This document shows positions 1 to 10,868 of a stretch of 64,000 nt of DNA, piece after piece. Positions within the stretch are counted from its first letter, which is position 1. Each line of letters opens with the position of its first letter. The position numbers and the translations under genes are program-made. Where the stretch lies: positions 6,076,001 through 6,140,000 of the forward strand of contig CM066287.1 in NCBI GenBank assembly GCA_033816765.1, in the 5' to 3' direction. This DNA is from Nothopassalora personata. Lineage: Eukaryota; Ascomycota; Dothideomycetes; Mycosphaerellales; Mycosphaerellaceae. Under the pieces are notes generated by a model. The model searched no databases. It saw nothing but the letters and a program-made list of their open reading frames with translations, and had not been told where the DNA came from.

Positions 1-398
1 AGATGGCGTGCTCTGTCAAGCGATCAGCCGCGAGGGCTGTAGCAGGAGAAAGGTAACGAGTGATCACATGACAGCGAAATCTATCATTTTGGGTGTGCTT
101 TCGACAAGACTTGGGAGTACTTCCTGGTTGTACCAACTCCGCTATCGGCGTGTCTTTGGTTACACGACATGTGTAGTTCCGGTATACCGATATGACTCTA
201 CCGTCTCTTGTCGTTGCACGTCCGCTTGATACGCGACTAGATATATGCATTCGCATTCTTTTACTCTATCGAGGACAACAACATAGCCCGCTCTTGGCTG
301 CAGCGCATGCATCGAGCGATGAAAGGCAGAGAAAGCGATCGCAGGTCTGACGAAGCGCTAGCCTGGCGCAAGCAGAGTGTAATACGTCGACGCTCTCC
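1..398. other. Gene-free left edge
   Basis: No reading frame here resembles a protein and no splice-linked exons were found. It probably holds the 3' untranslated end of the leftward peptidyl-tRNA hydrolase gene plus intergenic DNA. Confidence 0.5.
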
Positions 399-1166
399 TC
401 ACAAGAGCGATAAGTGTCCGGTGACCTCGTCGACTTTGCTCTTTGGCGCCGGGCCAATGCCCAATACCGTAGCTGAGCCGCTCGCGATCTGAGTGCGCCC
501 AGCGTCGTGGATGACTCGCGCACACAGACCGAGACTGATGGCCTGTGCCTGAAGCATAAGCATCTCGTCCTCGCTTCCAACTTTGAGTGCGACCTTTGCT
601 TGGCCCAGTCTCTCCCATTGCTTCAAGATCGGATGTGCTGGGTTCGCGCGGACGAGCGCTTTGTAGCAGGCGAGCGTGGCGTGTCCACATTGAGCGGCAA
701 TCTTTCCTAGTCGTGCTGTTAGCACTGCAGCCCGATGAACATCACGCGCGCGCTGTAGCGCTGCACGGGAGCAGGGCGTTAGCTTATGCTCGGACGAAGG
801 AATGGTGGAATTGAAAGTAGCTGCTAAGGTGGAAGTTTTGTCGGAATCGAGACACTTGCCCTTAGTCATGCCTAGATCACTGCGGACCACCAGTATGAGT
901 TTGCATTCCTCTATGCTGCCTGAGAAGTCCTTCAGCTCGCCCAGGTCTTGGGCGTCACTGTCGGAGGCCGCGTCGCTGAGGTCCGACTCGTAATCTTTTC
1001 CGAGTTCCGAAGCAGTCGCATTCCTGTTTGACGTGCCATTTGATGGTAGCGACGACCCGAAGAGACCGATCGAACGAGCCTGGCCAAGGTAATATCCAGT
1101 AATACCGGCTACAAGGGCCGCACCTATTGCCACAGCCACGAGAGAGGGTGCTTCCTGGTTTGGCAT
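399..1166 (-). CDS. PTH2: Peptidyl-tRNA hydrolase 2 (Pth2 family)
   Basis: Two exons, 860-1166 and 399-706 (minus strand), give 204 aa. The N-terminus has a hydrophobic segment (about residues 8-28), the usual membrane anchor of Pth2. The catalytic domain follows: LILVVRSDLGMTKGK, IAAQCGHATLACYK, GQAKVALKV, and DAGRTQIASGS at the C-terminus, all diagnostic for bacterial-independent Pth2 enzymes that release amino acids or peptides from stray peptidyl-tRNA, typically at the mitochondrial outer membrane. The intron (707-859, 153 nt) has a GC donor (GCAAGT) and a CTAG acceptor. Splicing restores the conserved TKG-KIAAQ motif, which is split by 51 alien residues if the intron is kept. The intron has no in-frame stop. 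An in-frame ATG at 1343 could add 59 basic residues, but the start at 1166 fits the family length best. Confidence 0.9.
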   Translation of the reverse strand: MPNQEAPSLVAVAIGAALVAGITGYYLGQARSIGLFGSSLPSNGTSNRNATASELGKDYESDLSDAASDSDAQDLGELKDFSGSIEECKLILVVRSDLGMTKGKCLDSDKTSTLAATFNSTIPSSEHKLTPCSRAALQRARDVHRAAVLTARLGKIAAQCGHATLACYKALVRANPAHPILKQWERLGQAKVALKVGSEDEMLMLQAQAISLGLCARVIHDAGRTQIASGSATVLGIGPAPKSKVDEVTGHLSLL

Positions 1167-1906
1167 ATTTGCCACGTGATCGCTTTCGTGCCGGGTGTGT
1201 TTGACGTACTGTACAGTATACGCAGCCGTCCGGCGATGATGAGATGTTCTCGTGCTCAGGTTCAGGGCTTGGATGCCTGCTTTGGTCGATGCGCAGCGAC
1301 GAGATTGAACGCGGCGGGGTGTTGTGTTTGCAAGGGAAAACATCGATGGGCGTCGCGTGCCGATGCGCTAAAAGAATCCCACGGCTTGTCCAACGCGAGC
1401 TTCAAACAACGACGGCAGCACTCTGCGACGAGCGCCCCATAGAATCGAACAAAGAACAGACTGAGCGTCGACCATAGTCCAAGTGAGGGCGAGTTCAAAA
1501 GTTGTGCAGAAGGGATCCCAGAAAGGCTTCCCAAATAGCGACGTCTCCTTCGCTGCTGCAGGTATATCTGCCTTCCAAGCGACAGGCCGAGTCTCAGAAA
1601 AGGGTGAGGACAAAGGCATCGTGCTCAGTCGTTTGAATTGCGTGCTCGGGAACCCTCACACTGTGCGCTGAGCCTCACGGTGATTATTTTATCAACCCTT
1701 TCCTCTCACACCTGACCAATCCCTTCGATCTGCGCGACAACCTTCTCCGCAGTATTTCCAATCAATCCTCCACAGATCCCCCGTCATCGTAGATTGTGGG
1801 GACGAGGCAGCCGGACCGAGACGATATACTGCTCTGCGCCTGCCCGGCCTCCGCACTCGTTGTTGCTACAATTCACACAGCTCACGTCGAAGGCACATCC
1901 AGCATC
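1167..1906. other. Divergent intergenic region, PTH2 / choline sulfatase
   Basis: Shared upstream region of two divergent genes. The last 170 bases before the sulfatase ATG are rich in CT tracts (about 1690-1790), as in many filamentous-fungal promoters. An in-frame upstream ATG for PTH2 lies at 1343. No other gene is supported. Confidence 0.5.
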
Positions 1907-3619
1907 ATGGACCGCCAACAACAGCTCCGCAAGCTGCCCGACACTCCTCCAACATCGCCACCAGTTGGTTTCGCTGGCCAAAATGGCTTTAGCACGCCCC
2001 TCTTTCCCCAGAAGCCCAATATCCTTTACATCATGGCCGACCAGCTGGCGGCACCGCAACTCAAGATCTACAACAAGAACTCCCAAATCAAGACTCCAAA
2101 CCTCGACAAGTTGGCTGAACAATCCGTCGTCTTCGACTCAGCTTACTGCAATTCGCCACTCTGTGCTCCCAGCCGGATGGCCATGATCACTGGTCAGCTG
2201 CCATCCAAGATCGGTGCCTACGACAACGCCTCACCCATCTCGGAGCAAACGCCGACATACGCACACTACCTGCGAAATGCGGGCTACGAGACCGTTCTTG
2301 GTGGCAAGATGCACTTCATCGGCGACCAACTCCATGGCTACGAGTATCGCCTGACCGCAGACATCTACCCAGCAGATCTTGGCTGGTCAGTCAATTGGGA
2401 CGAACCAGACACCCGCCTTGAGTGGTACCACAACAGCTCGTCCATCCTCCAGGCAGGACCATGCATCCGAAGCAACCAGCTTGACTACGACGAGGAGGTC
2501 ATGTACAAGGCCAAGCAATTCCTGTACGACCACGTCCGCAAGCCTCAGGGATCTCGCCCATTCTGCTTGACAGTGTCTCTCACCCACCCACACGATCCAT
2601 ACACCATCGAGCACAAGTACTGGGACATGTACGAGGACGTCGACATCGATATGCCCAAGGTCCAAATTCCAAAGGACCAGCTCGATCCACACAGTAAGCG
2701 TCTCCAGCATGTCGTCGACCTGGAAGACTATGACTTCACACCAGAGCAAGTCAAGCGGGCGAAGCGGGCATACTACGGCTCGGTCAGCTACGTTGACGAC
2801 AACATTGGCAAGCTCATGGAGACGCTCAAGCAATGCGGACTCGACGACAACACGATTGTGATTTTCTCCGGTGACCATGGTGATATGCTCGGCGAGCGTG
2901 GTCTGTGGTACAAGATGTCCTACTACGAGTCATCAGTCCGCGTGCCGATGCTGTTCAGCTACCCAAAGCTCTGGGCACCACACCGCGTGCCTCAAAGCGT
3001 CAGCACGCTCGACATCCTTCCAACTTTGGTTGACATCGTCGGCTCCAAGCTAGTGCCCGGTCTGCCAATGGACGGTGTCTCTATCGTCCCACATCTCAAG
3101 GGTCAAGACGTCCACGACAATGTCTTCGCCGAGTACATGGGCGAGGGTACCATCGCGCCAATGATGATGATTCGTCGCGGTCCTTGGAAGTACATTACCT
3201 GCCCAGCAGACCCAGACCTCTTCTACAACCTCGCAGAAGATCCAGATGAGTTGAACGACTTGTCGAAGTCGACCGATCCTGAAATCAAGAAGGTGTACGA
3301 TGCCTTCGTGGCGGAAGCGAAGGCCAAGTGGAATATGGAAGCCATCACACAGGACGTCCTGAAGACTCAGCGTCAGCGACGCTTCTGTTTCTCTGCCCTC
3401 AAGCAAGGCAAGTGGACCAGCTGGGACTACACCGTCCCAGACAACAGCCAAGACAAGTATATCCGCAGCCACATGGACCTCGACGATCTAGAGCGTCGTG
3501 CTCGATTCCCCATTGTCGACGCCTATGGCAACATCAAGCCTACCACGCCCCCTGCTCTTCACCAGAGCAAGGCCATCGCGGAGACACTAGCTCATCAAGC
3601 CGGCGCACTGGGACAATAG
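1907..3619 (+). CDS. Choline sulfatase
   Basis: Single exon, 570 aa. It hydrolyses choline-O-sulfate to choline and sulfate, giving sulfur and an osmoprotectant precursor. The type I sulfatase signature CAPSR lies at residues 86-90. Cys86 would be converted to formylglycine, the catalytic nucleophile. Metal-binding residues are visible in MADQ (residues 43-46) near the N-terminus and in SGDHGDMLGE further down. The strong match through GYETVLGGKMHF, SVNWDEPDTRLEW and the C-terminal block around QRQRRFCFSALKQGKW is specific to choline sulfatases rather than arylsulfatases. The frame is open upstream to 1796, but the first ATG is at 1907 with a good A at -3 context, and the conserved domain begins about 35 residues later. 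There is no signal peptide, so the enzyme is probably cytosolic. Confidence 0.92.
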   Translation: MDRQQQLRKLPDTPPTSPPVGFAGQNGFSTPLFPQKPNILYIMADQLAAPQLKIYNKNSQIKTPNLDKLAEQSVVFDSAYCNSPLCAPSRMAMITGQLPSKIGAYDNASPISEQTPTYAHYLRNAGYETVLGGKMHFIGDQLHGYEYRLTADIYPADLGWSVNWDEPDTRLEWYHNSSSILQAGPCIRSNQLDYDEEVMYKAKQFLYDHVRKPQGSRPFCLTVSLTHPHDPYTIEHKYWDMYEDVDIDMPKVQIPKDQLDPHSKRLQHVVDLEDYDFTPEQVKRAKRAYYGSVSYVDDNIGKLMETLKQCGLDDNTIVIFSGDHGDMLGERGLWYKMSYYESSVRVPMLFSYPKLWAPHRVPQSVSTLDILPTLVDIVGSKLVPGLPMDGVSIVPHLKGQDVHDNVFAEYMGEGTIAPMMMIRRGPWKYITCPADPDLFYNLAEDPDELNDLSKSTDPEIKKVYDAFVAEAKAKWNMEAITQDVLKTQRQRRFCFSALKQGKWTSWDYTVPDNSQDKYIRSHMDLDDLERRARFPIVDAYGNIKPTTPPALHQSKAIAETLAHQAGALGQ

Positions 3620-6029
3620 ATCTGGTCCAATGCATCAGGTTGATGTTTTTGCTCTGACAACGAAATCAGTTCGTGCAACTACGGCAAGTTTCAGCCACTG
3701 CCATATAAGACTATGTGGTTGCACAAAAACACGATGGTACATCCACCACGCTACGACATTTTTGTTGATTGTAGTTTGCAGCGTTGAGCATGCATTTCGT
3801 TCAAGCGTCGGCGCAAGGGAATGGAATGTTTCAAGGGATTCAGACTTATTTCGTTTCAGATGGTACCCAGCGTTGTAGCACACGGCTTGTAGCATTTACC
3901 GGGTCCATGGGACCTGAGAGTGGCATCGAGATTGCGATTTTAGCGAAAGGGATTGTACAAAAACCATAGCACGCAAGGTTTAAGCTTCGTAACGACAGCA
4001 ACTGTGTTCACCTCGTCAGAAATTACTCGAATGTATCGACTAATCTCCTGTCTTGAGCTTTTCTTGGCGGCAGCAAAGCAGTCGCTTCGAGATGCGGCGG
4101 TACGAGTGCTCTATGCATTGCAGATCTGGGGTTGGCTGATGTGTGTCGTAGGTTCGCGATGCAGCAGAACGGCAAAGCTTTAGGCAGATCTCGCAGCGTC
4201 TTGTCAGGAGCACGTCACCCCACGCCCGTCATGTACTGTAGCAGACAGCGTGGTATGCACCACTGCAGCAAAGCTCTCATCAGGTCGATTCGCAAGAGGC
4301 CGCGTAGATGTGGCTTTACAGATAGCTTGCTGGCTAGACACCACACGAAGACTGCATGCAGCGGAGAGCCTGAAACAGAGTACATGATTCGCTAAGAGAT
4401 ATTGGAAGGCAAACCATTGGCAGGTAAAGCAACGACAGCAAGCACGGCAAGGCGGGCAAGCGTCGAGTCCACCGTGGGGCATGGAGGGTAGTTTTGTGGT
4501 TAGTGACAACGCTATGCCTGCGGGAGCTGCTCTATACGAATCAAGAATCGCTCAATGCAGCGATGGCGTTGGGGTAGACTTTGCGGGAATCCGCATGTAT
4601 CATAGCAACGTACCTGTCCTGCGAGATCTCGCAGCTTGACGCACGCTGCAGACGACGCGCCCGCAACGCTACGTGTTTCACGTGGGAGCCACCGACCCAG
4701 CTGTCGAGGCATCTCATTTCTGAGTATAATTGACTGCCAAAGGATGTCTGATTACACACACTATACTCAAATATGCCTTCGTTGCAACTAGTTCCCAGGA
4801 CGCATCTGGCACTTTGACGGCCGCACCGGGCGCAAGACCTGTCGCTGCGATCTAACGGCAGGAAGGCAATCTGGCCGAGTGACATGTCAATGGGAGGGGA
4901 TCGGTCCATCATCATCAGGCTTTCTTGCTGGCGGAAGCTTCGGCAAGGCGCTGGCAATATTAGAAGTCGAAGAAGCATGGGCCGCTGTGGCGCGGCAACA
5001 GGGCCAACAGTTGAACAGACGAGGGGGAAGCTCGACGAACTTGTCGTTCCCGGCTACCAACCTCTCGAATTGTCATTTGGTTGGTCCAGCCTCATGCACA
5101 GTACTGCTAGTGACCATGTTCGTGCTGTTTCATGGCAGGGCAGACCAAGTGATTGGTGTGCAGAAGAAAGACATTGTCCAAACCGCTTCTTCCCACGTCA
5201 GCCTCCGACTACGAACACTTTGGGCAGTGTCACGATCGGAGAGCCGCATACGCAGCCAGCCTACGCACATAAACTTTGTACTCCCTGCCATCGAACTTTG
5301 TGCTCGGCCGAATTTCCTGGAGGGGTTGAACGTCACCATGGCTTCTCTCGCAACGGTGAAGCGCATGAATGATTGCGACGGGGCGCCGTTTGTTTGACAG
5401 CGTTGCGTGACCACTGGGCGTAGGAATGGCTGACCCAAGCAGCAGGTTGCTGTACAAAATTGCCGACCAGATTTACGTACGTGAACAGAAAGAAGATGGC
5501 GCTGACGAGGGAACAGCGCCGTATTTCGAGACAGGCCACGTCGGCTGAGACGCATTAGCGTCCTGGCCACAGCGATTCCACAGACGTGTACGCGGAGCTC
5601 CCTCTCTTCGCTGCGGATCCACAGCACGGTTGCCATAGAATACACTAGTTGAGTTCAAAGCGCGAATGAGGATCGATCCGGCGCTCACCAGGCCGCCGTT
5701 GCCTAGAGACCAATGAGCCGTTTGCGAGTGATTTGGTGAATGTTGGGAGGCTGGTACGCTTGCCGCTTGCCCCCAAGTGTGCCCGGACCACGATGGTTAA
5801 TACGCCGGCTTAAATATCCTCTACATTCCGGTGCCTCCTCTCTCACAACACTCCACACAACTTCCACTCGCATATCAAGCATCCATTCGCGACCGAAGTC
5901 TATCTTGGACATAGGCTCACTCTCGCTCCAAGCGTCTATCGACTTACAACACTCGCTGCTTGTTTGCACTTCATCGGCGTCGTTGTCCATAATACCACCC
6001 AAAGCATTAATACCGAACCCACCGCAATA
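3620..6029. other. Gene-free interval, 2.4 kb
   Basis: Several open frames of 60-170 codons overlap on both strands, but none has recognisable motifs, a sensible ATG start or linked exons. The last 220 bases are the promoter and leader of the PIR-like gene: a TATA-like TTAAATAT at 5810-5817 followed by CT-rich and CA-rich DNA. Confidence 0.45.
5810..5817 (+). promoter_or_regulatory. Possible TATA element of the PIR-like gene
   Basis: TTAAATAT, about 213 bases upstream of the ATG at 6030, followed by a CT-rich initiator-like tract from 5821. Position and context fit, but this is sequence inspection only. Confidence 0.3.
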
Positions 6030-7025
6030 ATGCAGTACGCCCTCACCGCCGCCGCTTTCGCGGCCGTCGCCATCGCCATGCCACAGGGCAAGGCACCAGC
6101 ACAGCCAGCCAGCTCGGAGTGCGAGTCGACCTATCCAGGCACCTTCCAGATCCAGGTCGTCAACGCCACATCTTCTGGCTCCAAGATGCTCAAGCGCGAC
6201 GACCAGTCCGGCGCCCTCATCCTTACACTCAACAACGGTGTGCTGAAGGACGAGAAGAACCGCACCGGAAACATCGTTGCCAACAACCAGTTCCAGTTCG
6301 ACGACCCAATCCAAGACAACGCTAAGATCACCGAGGGCTGGGCTGCTTGCCCCAATGGCACTCTTGTGCTTGGCGACGATGCTGTCTTCAAGCAATGCTT
6401 GAGCGGCAACTTTTACAACCTGTACGACGAGAACGGTGCTGGCCAGTGCAACGACATCTACATTGAGATTATCAACAGTGCTGGTGGCTCGTCCGGTGCT
6501 CAAACTGCTGCCACTACTGCCGCTGCTGCCGGCGTCACCCAGATTGGTATGTATTGACGCCAGATTCAAAGCAAACGGTATATGCTAACAGCTCCTCAGC
6601 TGACGGTCAAGCACAAGCTGCCACATCCGCTGCCGCAATCACCCAGGTAAGCCTCCCTCTGTCTCGCAGGCAAGCCCGTTGACTTGCCATATGGATCATG
6701 CGCTAACTTGTTGAAGATCGCCGACGGGCAAATCCAGGCCAACACCGCCGCTGCTCCAGTGACACAGATTAGTGACGGTCAGGTCCAAGTCGCAACTGGC
6801 GCTCCAGTGACACAGATCAGTGACGGCCAGATCCAAGCTCCAACTGCAGCTGGCAGACCAGTCACTCAGATTAGTGACGGTCAGATCCAGGCACCAACCA
6901 ATGGCACCACTGCCACCCGCGCATCCCCAACCGTGCAGGCATACACTGGTGCCGCCGCGATCCCAACTGCCATCGGGAGCGCATTTGGGCTCGCCATGGG
7001 TGCCGTTGCCGTTGCCTTGCTCTAA
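6030..7025 (+). CDS. PIR-repeat, four-cysteine, GPI-anchored cell wall protein
   Basis: Three exons (6030-6546, 6600-6646, 6717-7025), 290 aa. A signal peptide occupies about residues 1-16. The N-terminal domain has four cysteines (C31, C107, C123, C140; spacing 75, 15 and 16), close to the four-cysteine domain of yeast PIR mannoproteins, with a Kex2-type KR at 55-56. A repeat block follows with DGQ[IVA]Q cores at about 174, 191, 208, 224 and 242, each flanked by TQI. In yeast PIR proteins the Gln in this repeat is ester-linked to beta-1,3-glucan. The C-terminus (about 268-290) is hydrophobic and small-residue rich, as expected for GPI attachment. The 47-nt middle exon encodes just one repeat. 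Unlike yeast PIR proteins, the cysteine domain comes before the repeats and there is a GPI signal. Confidence 0.85.
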
Positions 7026-9386
7026 GCATTTGCACCACCTTTCGTGCATTCTTCCTCGAGAAGGCCGCTTCACTGCAGCCGACGATTCTTCACGACGACC
7101 TCGTCACCTTCGCCCAGAGGTGATGAACGATATTGATTCTACGATTCGAAATGTGCATATGAAATATTGTCTCACAAGCCTGAGAGGACACATGGGACGT
7201 GGAGCTCAGGACAAGTCTGACAAGTCTTACTACGGTCATGATCATACTGGTTAATGTATGCTAAAGCTATCTCGTATGATGGCCGGGCTTTACGGGGAGG
7301 GATCATGCCCGATATGATCGGGGTATTTGTTTTGAACTTGCATAGCCTGGCGGTGTTTGTCTTGCTCTACGTCCTGTTGGAGCATAGTTTACTGCATTGC
7401 TTATGCACATAGCTTTCCTTCAGCCTGTCATGGGTTGAATCAAAAGCGACAATTGCGACACATCCTCCTTGCTGCATGCCTCGTGCAAGTGGAGCTGCAT
7501 GCTCCACTTTTCTCTCGTGCTCACCGGAACTCTTTCCTCCTTCCCACAACCGGACGCGCGTCTTCCTTACGTCGCTTTACCGGACAACATGTCGTTCTCC
7601 GGCCGAAATTTGTTCTGGTGCTCAACATTAACCTCGGTTCGCACGGTAGATGCCGGGCTCGATGGTCGCGCCATGTCATAGTTCATACATCCCCTGTCTT
7701 CTCTTTGTTCCCAATTAAGAAGGATGTATTTTACTGCTAAGTGTGTACTACCCCGTATGGCCTCCCTTGATTGTAAAGTGCCTACGTCGCGCCCTTCCAA
7801 CAACTAGTCATGCTACATCCCGTACGCATATAGACGCACATGTATAACATAGTAAGAAAGGAAACAGAGGGGAACAAATCTCTAATTTTGTTTGACCTGA
7901 AAGGTTAAATCGTACTGTAGGAACAGGGGGCCGCGTAAACTACTCCTAGCGTTGTATATACATGTCACATGCTAAATTTACTTCTAGCTGCTTCCGTGAC
8001 ATTGCCGCCGCCCCCGGCAAGCACGATCGAGTCCACAATTTCTCAGTCCACACGTGGCATACGCTGTTGCTGCAAATGGCGCGCAGAGGCTCGCTCTATC
8101 AATCTGTTGTGTTAAAACCCAAGTCGCCTGCGAAAAAGCCGTTGCTTCCCCGCAGGTTCTTCTGAGCGGTTTGGTCCGTACTTCGGACATTCCATCACGA
8201 TGGATTGTTCTTGAACAGTTGGTACCAATGCCGACAATTCATTGACGGACCACTTCTGTCGCGCAGCGGAAGCACGCGATCGCCGTCCCTTTGCTGGATA
8301 GTTTCGGCGGCGGCGGCGACCGAGCATTCGTTAGCCAGGGGAGAAGTGTCTTCAGGAAGCGCCGGATAGGAGGACGGCACTTCAACAGAGCGATGGCACT
8401 GTAGGGCTCTACTGTACCTTGCTAGGTCGAACCTCAGGTTGCTTCTCAGGCCATCTGCGCATGATACCGAAGTGAGCGTTTAGTGATATCTCTCAACGGA
8501 TACTTCACTCGGCCTCAGCAGGCTTGTCCTACGTTACCACCACGCACACTGCAAGTGATGGGTCACGCTCGTGACTTGCTGAGTGAAGCATCGCCGCACT
8601 GTACTAGACGCCGGCCCTGGATTCGTTCACACGATGCGTAAGTCAGGCACAAGCCTGCCGGATGTGATCGTAGAGTGCTACGTTCAAGGAGACGCTTGTC
8701 AGCATCGAGGACCCTGCCTGCGACTGCTTCGCGTAGTGCAAGCCAGAAGGCTATGGCAAGCACTGTGATCGCGTTAGAGCAGCCTGGACTTGCGGTTGGG
8801 ACAGCCCGAATGTACCATGTTTTTCGCACCGGCATGGGACGCAAATTGGAGAGACCGTCGCTGCCAAACTGAGAATTCGAGCATCTGGTGCAAAAATGGA
8901 GGCCTTCTGATGGCTTTCGCCATGTTGTATTGTCTATGGATGATACACAAGATCCCGGATGGGCAGTTCGGGGCTTTGCGCTTCTTCTGCGGATTGTAGC
9001 AGGGCGCGATATGTGCTACAACTAGGAGCTCAAAGTCTTTGCGTAACCCTCGGCGTTCACACGGATAGCGAAGAGAACGCTGTACAAACGTCCCGAAGGA
9101 TGATCCTGAGGGAGGTCTCGAATTGACAAGCGCAGTCTGCCAGATTCTCAAATGTGATATCCTCCTCCGAGTTGAATACTTTCCCAACCTCGTACTCAGA
9201 AGGATCCTCGTAATCGCTCTCACCCTCACTGTCTTCATCGCCCTCCTCTCCTTCACTATTATTATTGTCAATCGCGTCTTCTCCGCTCTCATATTCACTC
9301 CCACCGCCATCAGAGCCATCTTCCATCCTCCGTCAGAACTGCCTTGATCTTCTTCCTCGTTATCCGAGCCTCTTCCAAACGACGGG
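7026..9386. other. Gene-free interval with acidic low-complexity coding-like patch
   Basis: Mostly featureless. Between about 9060 and 9386 the minus strand reads as Glu/Asp/Ser/Gly-rich peptide in two different frames, continuing downstream of the broken F-box copy. It may be the decayed acidic tail of that gene. Nothing else is supported. Confidence 0.4.
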
Positions 9387-9952
9387 TCACCAGGGTTTCG
9401 CGCGTCTTCCACCGACATAGAGGCATGAATCTCCCTTGCACACTAGTATCTCTCCCCATGACCCGTTTCCACCAGTCGCGTACTTCTCGAGTTCTCCGCT
9501 ATCCATGATGGCGTGTACCTGCCACGGAAAGTATCCATGTCCCGCGAAGTCATAGGACAGAAGATGGCAGGTCTGGGAAAGGCTTAGGATAGATCGGAAA
9601 AAGGCCTATGTTCACAGTGCTGTCCTTTGAAAGCCGAACCTCGAAATTTGGTCGAAGGACTGAGCTGGTCTTGATCACATCGTTGAATTCTTGGGAGGTT
9701 CGCTTGGCGAGGATGAGGTCCTTTGCTGGGAGGTGGATGAGAATGTTCTCGAGGAGATCCGTGATAGCAGCGACTCGAGATCCCGATGGTGGTCCGCAGC
9801 CAGAATGGTCGAGATTTCTGTCAATCACTGTCAGACTCCCTTGGTAGGCTACTCAATATCTGATGATTATCACCTCCTCTAGGACTATCGGTGATGGTGG
9901 CGTGTGTGGCCGTGTTTCGCGGAGTCGTGTTGTGGGTGGTGGCTGTTGTTAC
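9387..9952 (-). pseudogene. Broken F-box protein gene (copy 1 of a tandem pair)
   Basis: The exon at 9550-9827 encodes an F-box-like segment (ITDLLENILIHLPAKDLIL, then FNDVI) closely matching the neighbouring gene at 10407-10868. A 46-nt intron (9828-9873) sits at the same place and phase as the 48-nt intron of that neighbour. The upstream exon reads open back past 9952, but the position where the paralogue has ATG ACC ACA is GTA ACA ACA, and no ATG exists in that frame before a stop. At the 3' end the F-box frame stops near 9550, while a second, protein-like reading (FAGHGYFPW, then GSWGEILVCKGD) runs in another frame to a TGA at 9387-9389. Loss of start plus a frame change suggests a pseudogene. 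An unseen upstream exon or sequence errors are alternatives. Confidence 0.5.
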
Positions 9953-10406
9953 GAGTTCAAGTTGTTCCGAGATGGGCGAAATATCAGCTTAGCAACGCGT
10001 CTCAGCCGGCACGCGCAGAGTACAAGGAAATTGAAGTACGTGCATGCTCGTGAGAGAAGCCAGGCTTTCGAATTGGTGCCAGCTGATGCTGCTAGGATTG
10101 CATCTGGCATGTGATCGACAGGGCCACCTATTGCTCAGAGGCACCGAAAAGCCCCTACCAGTGTCTATAGACTCGTCGTTAGGGAAGTGCTGCCCTGGCA
10201 CTAACATCCACGCTACGGCCTTCAGCATCGACCTTGACATGGTATTCGACCGACTCTATGTCACGACAAGCAATGCCGAGAGAACTGGCCGCCAACCCCC
10301 TACGCTCCAAAACACTTGACTCCGACGGACCATCGCGCCAGTAGAGCCATGTAACGCACTTCACCTTCCGAGTCGCTTCTCGGTACAGGAGGAAGGTTCG
10401 CCATGA

Positions 10407-10868
10407 TTAGTCGCTGTCGGTAGCTGCGTCCCTTACCACCTTACCCTTGATCCAACAAGAGATGTCCCAAGAGTCTGAGGTGGTCATCGTATCCAGTAAG
10501 CTTAGAGGACTCCAGACATTGATGCCCGGAGGAAGGGCCTCGTGGTCGCCGAAATATTCTTCTGTGCTTGTGAGTGGCCCGGTAGGGAGAGGCGGCAAGA
10601 ACTTCGGAGGCATGAATAGTGAGGAGGCGATGACCTCGTGGAACTGTCTGCTGATTCTTTTGGCGAGGATGATGTCTCTCGCTGGAAGGTAGGCGATGAT
10701 CTGCTCGAGAAGGTCGTAGGTGCCAGCCACCTTACTGCCTTTGGGGTGTGCCGCGATCGCGTTGGTGCTGTTCGAGTCTGCGTCCATGACTGTACACGGT
10801 TAGCTGAGATGGTGAAGATGGCGTCAATATAGTGTACCTTTGGTTGCGCCGTCGCTGGTTGTGGTCAT
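10407..10868 (-). CDS. F-box domain protein (copy 2 of a tandem pair)
   Basis: Two exons (10838-10868, 10407-10789), 137 aa. Exon 1 is only 31 nt (encoding MTTTSDGATK plus one base). The intron (GTACAC to TACAG, 48 nt) includes a CTAAC-like branch site. The F-box core lies at about residues 33-66: TYDLLEQIIAYLPARDIIL, then RISRQFHEVI. F-box proteins bind Skp1 and recruit targets to SCF ubiquitin ligases. No substrate-binding repeats are present in the short C-terminus, so the target is unknown. It is about 60% similar by eye to the broken copy 600 bases downstream, which implies local tandem duplication. Short F-box proteins of this kind form expanded families in some Dothideomycetes. Confidence 0.65.

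Noticed and set aside
2387..2878. Long minus-strand open frame inside the choline sulfatase gene (also seen opposite DRG1, VPS39 and the Mug190-like gene)
   Set aside because: Antisense shadows of GC-rich coding sequence with no features of their own.
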